Assembly (NCBI GenBank): GCA_013115135.1 | Contig: JABANP010000194.1 | Coordinates: 27,014-91,013, forward strand | Length of the DNA: 64,000 bases | Reading direction: 5' to 3' | Source: Perkinsus olseni | Lineage: Eukaryota; Perkinsozoa; Perkinsida; Perkinsidae | Part shown: positions 11,233 through 23,224 of the stretch, piece after piece | Layout: every line of letters starts with the position of its first letter | How positions within the stretch are numbered: position 1 is the first letter of the stretch | The notes under the pieces: model-generated | What the model was told of the DNA's origin: nothing | Seen by the model: only the letters and a program-made list of their open reading frames with translations | Databases searched by the model: none | Translations under genes and position numbers: made by a program

Positions 11233-11957
11233 TTGCTCGTACAAATCTACGAATCTCCATCGTTTAAATCAAGCATGAGGTCGGCACCCTCTTCACAGCC
11301 ATTAACTGCTGCTGTCAGGTAATGAAGATGATGCAGGTTGTACCTGTCCTACTTCGGAAGGAGTAGTAAACCTTTCCGTACGATCATGGCACTGCCGTGT
11401 GCCTTTATCACGCAAGAGTGCCTCATTGTTGATTACCGCTTGTTGCGGCTTAATTGGAGTCCACCACTCACATATCCTTTCCTTCTTATCAGAAATCTAT
11501 TGCGCTGCAGTCTACATAATTATCGGTAGTTTTGTCGTGGGCCTCAGCTGCTGGATAATCTCACTTGGTGCTGGGGACACTTTATGTGTTTTGCACGAGA
11601 TCCGATCGTCGTCAGTTGGATCCTGCTGAGGCTTGATCCGCCGGATCAGATCCGGTTCTATGGTTTTTATTGTTAGCAGAGCGACGCTCTTCGAAGAATG
11701 GTTTTAATCAGCCTTGTAACATGAGTCCTTTCATTAGGGGCCACTCTCTTGCGTTGTAGTCTGCACGATAATGTACGCTTCTGTTGCCGGCCTCAGAACA
11801 CTTACGGCTGAAGCTTGGTCTAGCAGGGTGCACTCAATGGCAACACACACCCTCCGCGAATATTACGACCATGCTTGCCCCGGCGGGGCGGCGCCCTGGT
11901 GAGGACGACCTCTTCTAGAATCTTGATACGCCGACCTCGCAGGTTCGTTCTTTCCAA
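11233..11957 (+). other. Intergenic between copies 2 and 3
   Basis: Non-coding flank with two copies of the dispersed array repeat (core like ttgcgttgcagtctg), at about 11498 and 11750. No gene is recognised. Confidence 0.5.
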
Positions 11958-13313
11958 ATGAGCGCCGAAGACGATATCAGGCAGCGTATGGAGAATTTGA
12001 TTAGGGTGAGGGGTTCGAGAGTGCTGCTTTCGGGAGGCCCTTTGTCAGAAGCATCTGCGGCGAAATCCTGAGATCGCCGATCCTGAGGGAACCGCCGTTG
12101 ATTGGGTGTTCCGTGACGCAGTGAGGAAGCAGTTTCGGATATTCTATCGTGCGGACACCATGTCATGGTAGTGCTTGAAAAGCTCAGCCTCGTACAACGA
12201 TGGCCTCGTGTAGGTATTATAGGCTTCCTCAAGGGCGCACGAGGGGAAGGAAGTGCGTCAGGGCAGGGGTTCTGAATACGCTAAAGTTTGTTTGCGGGGA
12301 TAAAGCCCAGAGGCAGGAGTCTGAGCAAGAACCGATGAGCTCTGCGACTGACAGTAGAGGTCGAGTTAGGTGCATCCTTTGTGGACGTCTTGAACTTTAC
12401 GTCCTCAGAAGCGGAAGTCGTGTGAGAGGATACGTGCACCCGACTCGGAGAGGGGTGACACTTCGTTCTCGCCGGATTCTCGGGTGTCGAGTGAGCCCGA
12501 GGGAACGCTTCCCCACAACTACTGCGATTCGAGGAGAGCATCTGAAATCTATCGGCTGCGGAAAGAGGTATCTTCGTTGAAGTGCTCGAATGCAGGTGAG
12601 GCAAGGGAGCCAGTGACTAGGCTGTATGTTGTACACGTAGGTCTGAGGAGCATAGCGGAGGAGCGTCTGGAGCGTATCAGGCAGCTGGAAGGTCGGCGGG
12701 GCTGGGTCGACTGGAGGGAACGAGGATTGCTTACATCATTGCAGCTGTGGTCTGGGCCCCGCAAGCAACGGCTGATGGTGGTGACGGCAGTGAGAAGGAT
12801 GGGAGCTCGGAAGTCCGTGAGAGGGTGAGCTCTGGTAAAGTCACGGCCTTGGGCGTTATCATGAGCAACCCTCGTCTGGCGTCACGATGTCGTGCTTCCT
12901 TCAGGCAGAAGGCGATGAATGGAAGAAGGAGTTTGAGGAGAGGATGGAAGCGAAGGAACAGGTGGGCGCCTGTCGAGATCACATCGCGCTGGGGAGAGTC
13001 GTCGCGAGGGACTCCACACAACTCCAATGGAGTTACATCGTGCCTAGCAGGATCGGGACTTGGCCATCAAGGAACTACAACGAGTGGGTGAGGTCACATC
13101 AAAGAGGATACGCGCCTTGGAGGAGGAGTTGAAGGCTTCACGCGCGGACGCATCAGGTAGTGGCACAGCATCAACGTCAACAGAACGTAGCCTGTTGTAT
13201 CATTGCTAGGCCTGAGAGGGATGCTATCGGATATTCAGACTCGGATGGATCGTATCGAGACGAGTGATGGTGTCCTGTCAAGTAATATAGTGGACCTACG
13301 CGATCGTCGGTAG
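11958..13313 (+). CDS. Tandem-array coiled-coil gene, copy 3
   Basis: Function unknown. Exon 1 is MSAEDDIRQRMENLIR. An intron with GTGAGG donor leads to exon 2 (KHLRRNPEIADPEGTAVDW, VFRDAVRKQFRIFYRA), which is open. The join TG|G restores Trp, followed by exon 3 (YYRLPQGRTRGRKC, AGVLNTLKFVCGDKAQ). Further exons give LRSIAEERLERIRQLE, a long charged coiled coil, and LRGMLSDIQTRMDRIE. The model ends DLRDRR at the stop 13311-13313. Exons 1-3 form a compact conserved head of about 95 residues; the rest is Glu/Lys/Arg-rich and predicted coiled coil. Basic KRK motifs could act in nuclear import, by inference only. The middle exons (12.7-13.2 kb) are poorly resolved. Confidence 0.5.
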
Positions 13314-14653
13314 TTGGTAGTGTAACCCGCCCTGTAGCTTCTCTGAGGGTATCCTGGTTGCTCATGTTGCGCAGTGAGCAACATGAGTCCGTAAGCAATG
13401 CTCAACATTCCCCTCGATGGCTCGAAACCCGATCCTCGGATTCGCTGAGAGTGAGCGATTTTCCTGTTTCTATGCAGAGCGGACCCGTGTGGTGGAAGCG
13501 ACGTGCCAAGCGCCACAGCTGAAGAGAGTTGAGCGTCTTCCTGATAGCAGTATAGGGGGACTAAGAAACGGAGGAGTGAGATTTCAATCGCACCTGGGAC
13601 TGCAATAGCATGGTCTGCTTGCCTTCAGACCTTTCGTTCTGACGTTAATGTCAAGAAGGAGAGCAAGGGACTCAGAGTAGCCAATTCTGAAGTGAGGGTG
13701 AAGGAGGAAATCGATTCGCTTTGAGCGAAAGACCCAGGGTTCGACCCTCAGGGTCACCAAGTGCTTATGGTGAGCAGCAGGGCTTGTCGGAAAGGCGCAG
13801 CGGAATGTTAGAATCATCGATAGCTTCGAGATGGTCTGAGATATATCCGTATACGCTATCGTGTACTCTCGTCGCCAGTCAGTGTGGCAATAAGTTCAGG
13901 TTTGCAGCGGTGTGAACCTGCGTAACGTCCCGTGCTGTCCATTAACTCACGCTTATGCTTAGCGGTGATCTGTCTATGGTCCTTACAGCCACTTGCCCCT
14001 TTGCTGCTGTCAGGATGCATTTGTTTCCTGCGAGGAGTTCCTTTGAGGCCTGTGCTTGAATTGCACGATTCCGTTCAATCGACTCCATCGGCTTACTTTG
14101 AATTGACCGCAGTTCCCCTTCACCTAAGCCTTGTGTTGCTGCTTCTGCAAACTAACTACTCGGACATAGAATCAAAATACTAATTATAGAAGTCAACCTA
14201 TTTCGTATAGTACTATGACAATAGATACAGTTATCATTGAGAAACCCAATATTCGCGGAGACTCGGGGCATTCACGGAGTGTTAGGATGCTCTCTGTGTC
14301 GATTTGCAGCGTTACCGAATCGGGAAACCCGATGGGATTGTTGTTTCGAGAATGGGCGTGGAAGTTGCTGAGCAGCGTGTGGAGGATTGGATATCCGTGA
14401 GGCACACAGTGTGCGCTCTCGAGTGTGAAGTCCACACCCGAGAATGCACAGATAGCACACTGTGAAGTATGAGGCTATGGTAGCCTCAGATGGCGAATAG
14501 TCATAAAACTGTCGTGTTTCCAGCAATGAGCTGGGGAGTCCACCGAGAGGTAGCCTAGCTCAGCCTCCTGCTCTACAGTGGTACGCTCGACTGGGAGGGG
14601 ATGGAACTCTTCATTATCATTGTCAGCTTTTCCATGACATTGTTGTCGTCGGA
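13314..14653 (+). other. Intergenic between copies 3 and 4
   Basis: About 1.3 kb with no gene I can support. At 13725-13765 a GGTTCGACCC T-loop-like string occurs, but no cloverleaf can be drawn around it. Confidence 0.5.
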
Positions 14654-16505
14654 ATGGATGCGGTAGCCAATGCCAAGCAGCGTATGGAGGAGTTGATTCA
14701 AGTGAGGCCCCTGAGGGGTGTGGCTCTCGTGATGGTCACTCAGGAGCATCTGCGGAGGAATCCGAGGATCGTAGAGCCTGATAGCACCGCCGATGATTGG
14801 ACATTTCGTGAAGCACTGAAGAAACAGTTCGGGATCCTCTACGATAGGACCTCGATGACGTGGTGCTGCAGCCTCGCGTGGTGACCCCTTCATCGAGTTC
14901 CCCTTAGGTTTTATAGCCTCCCTGACGGTAGGAAGAGGGTTAAAAGGTGCGTCGAGGCAGGGATCCTGGACACGCTGAGGGTTATCTGTGAGGACAAAGC
15001 GCGGAGGAAGAAGGTGAGTCCACCGACCAAGGGCTCCGTCGCTGCGGCCAGACACCGAGTGAGGAGAGTAATCCCCGTTATAACGCGGCGGTCATGCCTG
15101 CTCAGAAAAGGAAGCCTCACGAGGGGGCACGGCTTTCCGGCCCGTATAGCGGCACGCCTTCGTCCGCGTCGGAGTCCTCGGTCTCTACTCCACCCGCCGA
15201 GTCCAGACGTGGCTGGAAGCTGAGGCGCCGATTATCATCACTGAAGTGCTCGAACGCTGGTGGGAGTGGGACGTCGCTGCGGCTGGTGTATGGTTCGCCT
15301 GTAGGCCTGAGGAGTGTAGCGGCGGAGCGTCTGCAGCGTATCAAAGAGCTCGAGGCTGAGAAAGGTGGGGCTCACCGGAGGGAATGAGGATTCCTATTGG
15401 ACCGATCATCTCAGCTGCAGCCTGGAATCGACTGAGGGTGGCTGAGGACGCTGATGGCAGCGGAGGGTCTGCGAGGTCGGAGCCTTCTCCGAGGGTGGAC
15501 TCTGATCAAGTCACTGTATCGATGGTGATCACAGCTCAGAAACTGCCATGGGTAACGCACTGCACCCCTCAGGCGGAGCTCGAGAGATGGAAGAAGAGGA
15601 TGGAGGCGAAGGAGAAGGTGGGCCGCTCTCGACAATGACATCTCGCGGAGTCTGTGGGCCGATGGCATAGTCGACAGTGCGGGTTTCCCCCATACTACAG
15701 TGTCTTATACAGTTGCAGTTAGTACAGTGACGAGTCGTACGGTAACAGTTCCTACAGTTTTTTACCGGAACGTCCTAGTGAATCACCCTGTATCACTACA
15801 CCATTTCCAGACCTACTTAGTAAAACCCCAGAGCAATTTAATAAAGCCCAGACCGAATTAGTAAAACCCCAAAGCAATTATGATGGATGAGGCCTCTCCA
15901 GGAATGCAAGTTGGCCGTTGAGGAGACCGAACGGCTGCGTGAGCACCACAATAAGAAGGAAGCTGCGATGAAGGAGAAGTTGAAGATTCTGCGGACGGAG
16001 ACGAGGAGTAATTATACGACGGAAACACTGATAAAAATTTCATTATTAGGTTTGAGAATGATCCTTTCGGCTGTCCAAAAGGAAGTCAAACGAATGAAAA
16101 GGGAGGATGGTAGTAGTCCATGTTACAAACCGCTCTTACGTGGCCAACAATCGTGACATAGTGATAAGGCCGCAGCGTCTGTGGTGGGATTCTCCGTAGA
16201 AGAATCGTTCATCAGGAAGCACTAGCAGACTTTGTAGTCGTGTAGCTCTGTGCTGCCCGTCTGTTTCTGTCGTGGAATCCTTTAATCTTCCGCCCTCTTT
16301 GCAGAGCGCATGCTTGCACTGGAGAAGACATGCCAGGCCACCCTCAGCTGTGTGAACTCTCTCCTCAATGGGGCTGGGAGGACGCAGGAGGGCGGAAGGG
16401 AAGCGCCTCGACGATCTCCGTGATGGAACGCTGCGCTTTGCACGGCCGTTCGCTCGGGCACGGATGTGAAGGCTAGAGTCGACAGCTCGAGAGAGAGCAG
16501 GTAGG
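14654..16505 (+). CDS. Tandem-array coiled-coil gene, copy 4
   Basis: Exon 1 MDAVANAKQRMEELIQ joins exon 2 (EHLRRNPRIVEPDSTADDW, REALKKQFGILYDRTS), then Trp is completed across the splice to exon 3 (YSLPDGRKRVKRCVEAGILD, VICEDKARRKK). Exon 4 runs from KRKPHEGARLSG to LRRRLSSLKCSNAG, and exon 5 gives GLRSVAAERLQRIKELE. Later charged exons are TERLREHHNKKEAAMKEKL, LRMILSAVQKEVKRMK and LALEKTCQATLSCVNSLL. All sampled splices keep frame, so this copy may be functional. The 3' end is not firmly placed; the last family-like stretch is GTDVKARVDSSREQ near 16500. It has the same domain order as copies 3, 5 and 6. Confidence 0.5.
15816..15880 (+). repeat. Direct repeat inside copy 4
   Basis: Two near-identical 24-nt units, at 15816-15840 and 15857-15880, share the core ttagtaaaacccca and gcaatt. 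They are non-coding, probably intronic. Confidence 0.7.
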
Positions 16506-17699
16506 TCTTGTCAGCTCCTGGATAGTGATTCATGTTCCGGCGTCTGCGATACTACATTCTCCGATTTTATCCAAGCATCGCAGACGTTTCAGGCTGGAAG
16601 TTTCAGATTCATATCTGTTGCTTTCAGGTAGTTTCGGCGGAAGAGCTTGGCCTATTGCCCAGTGGGGCTCCCACAAGGTTTGTACCGCACAATGTCGCTA
16701 AGGCTACTTAAATCGCTTACAGCAAAATAATCGTTTGCAGTTTTCGTAAGGAAACACTCAATTGCGTTGCAGTCTGTAGAATCGTATACAACTGATCTGC
16801 GGGACCTCGGTGCTGCATGGTTGCAGTAGGTCGTCTACCTGCCTTAGTTTGGCGAAAGCTCTGAGACCCTAGGTTTGAATGACAGCCATTCAAACCTAGG
16901 GTCTTAGGGTCATTCAGTGACTTGCCTCAAGGGGGTCTGTCGCAGGCTGGCGTGTTTGCCTGAGAAGTCTAACAAAAGGGAAGGCAAACACGACCAGTCG
17001 AGTCGATTGAATTTTTCCTCTATACATCGAGCGGTATGTGAAGCAGCAGGATCCGCAGCCTTCCTGCTCGGATGGTACCGGCTTACTCGCCAATATACGC
17101 TGGTGTCTTCCCCACCGCTTGAAGCCCCTTTCGTCTCTCACCGCTGCGTTCTTCCGGAGAGTGAACGAGCCGTCTAGAAGAGACATCGATGAACCTGCGG
17201 GCACTGACATAGCCCACGGCGGGGATTCTTGAATTCCATGATGGCCTTCATCAGAGCGTTCAGGGACTTGCGCGACCTCAAGTCCGCGACCGACGCATAG
17301 AAATAAATGGCACTCCACCGGCTACCTTTTCCCAAGCTGAGTTCGACAGTGGGCATGCCCATCACACATTTCAAGGAACGAGTCGCCCCTCGTAATCTGT
17401 ATCGTATCGTGCTACTCGAGTGTCGAGTAGCCCGAGAAGGCACTAAGCTGACGTCCGGTATTCCTGGTCCTTCGGAAAGCGGTTGATGGACACTTCCGAG
17501 AAGCAAAGGCGAGGTTAGGAGGGAGCTCCTGAGGATGTGTGGAAGGTCCTGCTACAAATGTTACTGCGGAAAATTGACGCTGCAAATGAGAGACACTCCC
17601 ATCCTCAGTGCCTGAGGCACTGTGCCTCGCTATATTCTAGATCATACGGTTCGGATCATGTTAATCATCCGCTGAGTACAGGTTTTTTGTTTCTCCGGA
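16506..17699 (+). other. Intergenic between copies 4 and 5
   Basis: Contains a dispersed array repeat near 16760 and a perfect long hairpin at 16864-16904. Open frames on the minus strand (16914-17506) have no family similarity. Confidence 0.5.
16864..16904. repeat. Perfect 18-bp inverted repeat with 5-nt loop
   Basis: The left arm agaccctaggtttgaatg (16864-16881) is the exact reverse complement of the right arm (16887-16904), with loop acagc. It lies between array copies 4 and 5 and could be a miniature-element relic, a recombination product or an RNA hairpin. Confidence 0.9.
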
Positions 17700-19848
17700 A
17701 TGGGCACAGCAGAGGATGCCAAGCAGCGACTGGAGGAGTTGATTCAGGTGGTGAGCTTGAGAGATTTGGCCGTCGTACGACTCTTCTTTAGGAGCATTTG
17801 CGGCGAAATCCGCGGATCGCTGAGCCCGAAGGCGCCGCCAACGATTGGCTATTTCGTAACGCAGTGAGAGAGCAGCTCGGGATTTGTTTTGACAGGAACC
17901 GAGTGAGATGGTACGGCTTCACCTGTCAGCCCCTCTATCCAGTCCCCTGCAGGCACTGTAAACTTCCGAACGGAAGACACCTTTATCGAGGATGCATCAC
18001 TTTTGGAGTCCTCGATGCGCTCAGGCTGATTTGCGAAGAACAGGTTAGGAGGAAGAAGGTCGAACAACACAGGAGAGAAGAGGAGGATGCTGAAGATATC
18101 GCTGCTACCAACTGTCGAGTAAGGAGAGTGTTCCGCAGAGTAGTGCTTGGACCTCCACGCTCAGAAGCGGAAGTTGCACGAGAACGGACGATCCTCCGAC
18201 CTGAGTAGGGGCGAGGAATCATCGCCGTCTGAGGCATCCGTCCCCACCGGAATCCCTTCGTTCGGCAGTGAGTCCGGTCGGGCATCAGAAGCTTATGCGC
18301 TGCGAAGAGAAGTATCTTCATTGAAGTGCTCCGTCGCAGGTGAGGGTGCAGCTCAGTCGGTGTCTACACTCTAACCCTAGGTCTGAGGAAATTAGCAGAG
18401 GAGCGTCAGGAGCGCATCGACGAGCTCGAGGGTTAGTGGGGTCAGGAGTATCGGAGGGAATGAGGATTGCTGTTATCATCTCAGCTGCAGCCTGGGCACG
18501 GCAGGCCGTGGCCGATGGTGCTGAGGGCGGCGGAGTGACTGAGGGGGCGGGGCCTGGTCAAATAGATGCCTTAACAGTGAGAGCAGTCCGCTATGGGTGC
18601 TCTTCAACACCGTGTACTCTTCAGGGGGAGGTCGATAAATGGAAGACGAAGTACGAAGAAGCGTTGGAGTTGAGGAACCAGGTGAGAGTCCTGGAAAATA
18701 GTAGCGCACGAAATTGGCCTCCACAGGCGGATAGGCCGGTGCTCTGTTGAGCCTCTTCCCCTTCATCCAGAGAAGCACTTCCGGAGTCCGGATGACGGTA
18801 TTGTCAGGATCGTCAGGCGGCGGCTGAGGAGTTGGAGCTAGCTCGTGAGGTCAACTCCATGAGGGAGTCCGCGATGAGGGGGGAGTTGAAGGCCTTAAGG
18901 GAAGAGACGGCGGGTAGTCGTAGAATATTAACGTCAATTGAGCTACTACCACATTCCCAGGTCTGGAGAAAGGCGTTGACGGATGCTCAGTACCAACTTA
19001 CTTGCCGGAAGATCGATGATGGTAGTATGCCTAGCAAGAGGCTCCTCCGGCTTACTGATACTCAGCTGGGTGATGAGCTACCGAGTGAGCGGAGGATGGG
19101 CGTCTTTTTGGTAGATCGGATCCGTAAGATAGAGCGGACATGCGAGGCAACTCTGAACAATGTGAGGTATATTACGGATTGGACTCAGGGGACGCAGGTG
19201 GGCAGGGAGGGGGTGTATCACGATTCGTACACATAGAGTTGGTGCACTGCAAATTTGTACACCGATGATTCGTACACCATCGGAATCCGTACACCGAGAA
19301 CTCGAAATTTGAGCGGGACCGGAAACAAGCGGAGCGATTCAATAAATGCATGGGGTATATGATCTGAGCCTAAGCTGGGTCCCCCATCGGTGAGTATCAC
19401 TTCCGTACAGTTGCCAGTGGTAGAGGAACTAATCGGTACCGAGTCAAACCGGTACACGAATGATTGATACATCCTACTCTCGTCTGTGTCAGCCAATAGG
19501 GCTGCTCCTCATACAATACCTTCCAGCACAGTTGCCAATCGTCCAGCGGCTTTCAAATCACCGGAAGCCACTGTACGGAGTGACACTGTACGGAGTGAAG
19601 CAAGATGAGTTGATGTTGAACTGAGTAGACTGAGTTCGAGTTGAGGCTGAGCGGAATGAGGCGAGCAACCGTACGATATGATCCCCCTCGCCGATCGTGA
19701 AAACTGTTCACTGAACAATCTCAGGGGCTCCTAATACTGGAGGGTCCCCTTCGAAGATGACAGGGTGTGCTGCTGCGTTCAGGTCCCTCGCCCTGTCAAG
19801 ACTATCGAGGCTGAGCTCAAACGGGAGGGAGGGTACGCTGGAGGATGA
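17700..19848 (+). CDS. Tandem-array coiled-coil gene, copy 5
   Basis: Exon 1 MGTAEDAKQRLEELIQ; exon 2 EHLRRNPRIAEPEGAANDW then LFRNAVREQLGICFDR; exon 3 HCKLPNGRHLYRGC then FGVLDALRLICEEQVRRKK. Exon 4 runs KRKLHENGRSSDLSRGEE to LRREVSSLKCSVAGEG; exon 5 has KLAEERQERIDELEG. Then come a tether exon (KWKTKYEEALELRNQV) and a long helix AREVNSMRESAMRGELKALR nearly identical to copy 2. The penultimate exon gives IRKIERTCEATLNNVRY. A last exon (KTIEAELKREGGYAGG, stop 19846-19848) is supported by its match to copy 2. Copies 2 and 5 are the most similar pair downstream of exon 4, which suggests recent duplication or gene conversion. Confidence 0.5.
19222..19300 (+). repeat. Short degenerate repeat of a tcgtacacc-like unit
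   Basis: Four spaced occurrences of (t/c)(c/t)gtacac(c/a) lie in the 3' part of copy 5, with more scattered to 19460. They are non-coding in the chosen model. Confidence 0.6.
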
Positions 19849-20699
19849 GCCATTGTTGGGAAGTGTAGAGGTGTTCCAACCACTGGGCTAGTATCGCTCT
19901 AAGACTATTGGGACTATCGAATTCTAACTGCTCATGCATATCTCCCCGCAATATTCTCTCTCCGTGAGGAGTTGGCGTGCCAGTCGTCGCTCTTCATGCT
20001 GAGAGACGTGTCGATTGTACCATGTACAGCACGATACATAAGGACAGCATCTGTCAAAAAATTTACACTCAGTTGTCTCCACAGCTACTTGCTGTCACTG
20101 TCAGGTAGCCTCGGATCTATCCTACTCTGGATTTATCCCACCGATGTACGCTGTGTGACTTCTACGCAAGGTCGCTTTATTTTTCTTACAGCTTATTGTG
20201 GGTTTAGTGGACCCCATTCTAAAGACACCACTCTCTTGCGTTGCAGTTTGTACAATCACATTCAGTCCCGCCACCCGATGTCGGCCAGTGTAAGTTCACC
20301 TTGGACTTGCGCTAGCTCTACCCGAGAATATGCCCTGAGTCTTTGATGACTCACTTCCCATGATTCACCTGTCGATCAGCATCAGTGGAGCTGTCAGATT
20401 ATATCAGGCAGCCTTGCGCCTGGCCTACCCTGGAAGGAGAAGGCACATCCTACCTTTTCATGGTGCGCGAATTACATAAGGCTGCTTAAGCGTAGCTTTT
20501 GCAGATTACTCGAGGGGCAGCTTTCTTATATGACATCTCCTTCGAATCAGCGCTCTATCGCGTTATAGTCTGCACTGTCAATATACTTTAGCTGGTGGAA
20601 GATTTTTCTCGGAACGGGACAGCACTTCCCGACCTGTCCGGATGGGGATTGTTATTTGTACGGATTACTGTCGTGATTCACAGGCTTGTTGTTTTCGGG
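19849..20699 (+). other. Intergenic between copies 5 and 6
   Basis: Carries two copies of the dispersed array repeat, near 20235 and 20555. No gene is supported. Confidence 0.5.
20231..20263 (+). repeat. Dispersed intergenic repeat of the array, representative copy
   Basis: Consensus approximates ctctcttgcgttgcagt followed by (c/t)tgtacaatca. Related copies lie near 11498, 11750, 16760, 20555 and 22950, always in spacers of the tandem array or just after it. They may be remnants of a shared 5' flank or promoter duplicated with each gene. Confidence 0.55.
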
Positions 20700-22433
20700 A
20701 TGGGTGCGGTAGAAGCGGCCAAGCAGCGTATGGAGGAGCTCATCCAGGTGAGGGGCTTGGGAGGGGTGGCTGTTGTGAGGGTCTCACTCAGGCCCATTTA
20801 CGGCGAAATCCTGAGATCGCTGAGCCTGATGGGGCCGCGAATGATTGGATATTTCGTGACGCGGTGAGGGAGCAGTTCAGGATCTCCTACGATAAATTCG
20901 GCCTTTTATGGTACTAAACTGCCATTGTTATACCGCGTCGCGGTAACCGCGATGAGCCGACCCCTGCATGAGGGTTCCTGCAGGCGCTATAAGCTTCCGA
21001 ACGGAAGGAGCAGGAAGAAGAACTGCGTTGAGGCCGGGGTCCTCGGCACACTGAGGCTGGTCTGTGAGGAGCAAGCGATGAGGAAGGAGGCTGCGAAGAC
21101 AAAGGGAAGAGGATCTAGCACCGGGATGAGTCACCGGGTGAGAGACGGAATTCCGCAAGGTAGCTGCAGTCTCTTGATTCTTAGAAGCGTAGTTTGTACG
21201 CTCGGGCAGGAGACTCTGACCTGGAGAGGGACGGAGGGACGGACATGTCGGAATCCTCACTGTCTAGCGAAGGCGAGAGCTCCTACGAGTCGAAGAGAGA
21301 AGCACTGGTGTATAGGCTGCGGCAAGAAGTAGCTTCACTGAAATGCTCGAATGCAGGTGAGAAGTGGCAGCCACTAAGTCGGGAGGACGATCGGGTCGTA
21401 GGTTTGAGGAATATAGCGGAAGAGCGTCTGGAGCGTATAAAAGAGTTGGAGTCTGGGAGTGGTTCGAACTCTGACGGCTGTATCGCCGACGAGGCGACCG
21501 AGGGGAGGCCAGAGCTGCCGCCGGGACTGTACCCTGATGAAGTCGCGGTGTTGACGGTAATGCGAGTCGTGTCATAACATATATGTACCAGTAATACATC
21601 GTGCGCATATTAGGCGGAAGTCGATGAGTGGAAGGAAAAATTCGAGGAAGGCATGGAGGCGAAGGACAAAGTAAGTTGTTCTTGATGATAGGCGTCCGCT
21701 AGAAGGGCCCGAATGGGTGAAGCGGTGTGTGGGGCTACTGGATTCTGACAGTTCAAGGGGTTCTGCCCTCCGATTAGCTCTCAGTGGTGAACTCGTGAAT
21801 TTTCTCAGGAGTGCAAGGCGGCCGCTGAGAAGCTGGAGCGTACTCGTTTGATCAATTCTAAGAGAGAACGCGTGATGAAGGAGGAACTGAGGAGCTTACG
21901 TGAAGAGACAACGAGTAGTCCGATTCGTGGAGTGATGGTTGGGCTGGAATGACTTGATAGGTTTGAGGGAGATGCTGTCGGATGTTCAGTCGGAGGTCAA
22001 CCGTATGAAAGCGAAAGATGGTGAGGGAACGGACAGGAAGCTGTTTTTGCTCGGTGACTGATAGCGGCAAAATTCATTGTGGAACTCGAGGGCATCATCG
22101 TTGCCGAGTTCACAAGCTATAGTCGCTGAGCTGTATACCGCTGCTCGCGATGGCTTGGCGTCTGTCGTTATCAAAACCCTCGTTGTTCACAGAACGCATT
22201 GGTGCGATAGAGGAGACTCTCTCCAGAAACTCTACCTACTGCCAGGAAACTCTCAGCAGCGTCAAGTGTCTTCTCGATGAGGCTAAGAGGATGCAGGTGA
22301 GCGGGGATGCGGGTATCCTTTCTTTATGATCGCCATTGGTGATGGGATGCTACTCCTGGTTCAGGCTCCTCGGTCTGACATTGATGTGAAGGCTGAGGTC
22401 TGTAGCCTCGAAGAGGGTCGGCATGGCGGTTAG
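20700..22433 (+). CDS. Tandem-array coiled-coil gene, copy 6
   Basis: Exon 1 MGAVEAAKQRMEELIQ; exon 2 AHLRRNPEIAEPDGAANDW then IFRDAVREQFRISYDK; exon 3 YKLPNGRSRKKNCVEAGVLG then LRLVCEEQAMRKEA. A Ser/Glu-rich linker leads to YRLRQEVASLKCSNAGE, then LRNIAEERLERIKELES. Charged helical exons follow (EKFEEGMEAKDK, LREMLSDVQSEVNRMKAK). A distinct exon, IGAIEETLSRNS then CQETLSSVKCLLDEAKRMQ, precedes the last exon SDIDVKAEVCSLEEG, with the stop at 22431-22433. This is the most complete-looking copy: exons 1-4 are open and the splice phases agree with copies 3-5. Function unknown. Confidence 0.55.
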
Positions 22434-23224
22434 GCAACTACTGACGCTTTTGGGGTAGCATACCGCTGGCAGCACGCGGTGGCACCCTGTTCGGCGGGTA
22501 GATGGCTAGCATCCCTCGATGTTAACGTGTGCTGCATCGTGTTTAATGAACAACAGTATCCTTCTACGTAATCATCTCTGCATGCCTTATCCTCATTTTC
22601 GAGACATACACGTCATCATACACGTTCACGGAACTTGAATGAAGGAGCCCCTGAGGAATCCGCTAGACATCCCAGACTGAGCGTCTTGACGGACTGACTA
22701 GTTGGGCGGTCACTGCATCGAGTCTGTCGCTATTGCCAAGCGTCGCATGCTCCGGATTGGGTTATTTGTTGACGACATCTTCACTGCCAGCACCTGCGCT
22801 TTCACTGTCAGGTAGTGCATGCTCACCGCTTCTGCTCGGCTACGTCAAAAGGTCCTCCACTTCTGTGCTGCGTATCACGCAGAATGGCTTCAATCACTCG
22901 AATCGCTTATAGCGGAATAAACGTTTGCAGTTTACCAGGAGACTTGAGTCTGTTGCAGTCAATTCAATCACAGAGGGCCCGCTGGCAGTTCCCCTCCACT
23001 CTGGCCTCAGGGGCACTTCCTCTTGTTAGAAGGGTTGACCCAACGATGACTCCTTTTGGTGTCACCGGGGGTTGCGGGCCTCGGCTGCCAACGACGGCGA
23101 TTCTCATTCCTCAATTTCCGCACACTCTTTTCAATTTGGAGCTATGCCCAGGGCGTGAGCCGTTTCTCTGGGGCTCTGATGATACCGATAACTTCGTTCT
23201 CAGCAACTTTTCGCACCAACCTGT
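22434..23224 (+). other. Intergenic after the tandem array
   Basis: About 0.8 kb with a diverged copy of the array repeat near 22950. No gene is supported. Confidence 0.5.

Noticed and set aside
13725..13765. GGTTCGACCC near array copy 3, a possible tRNA
   Set aside because: T-stem pairing fails when the loop is set to seven bases, and no upstream cloverleaf half is present.
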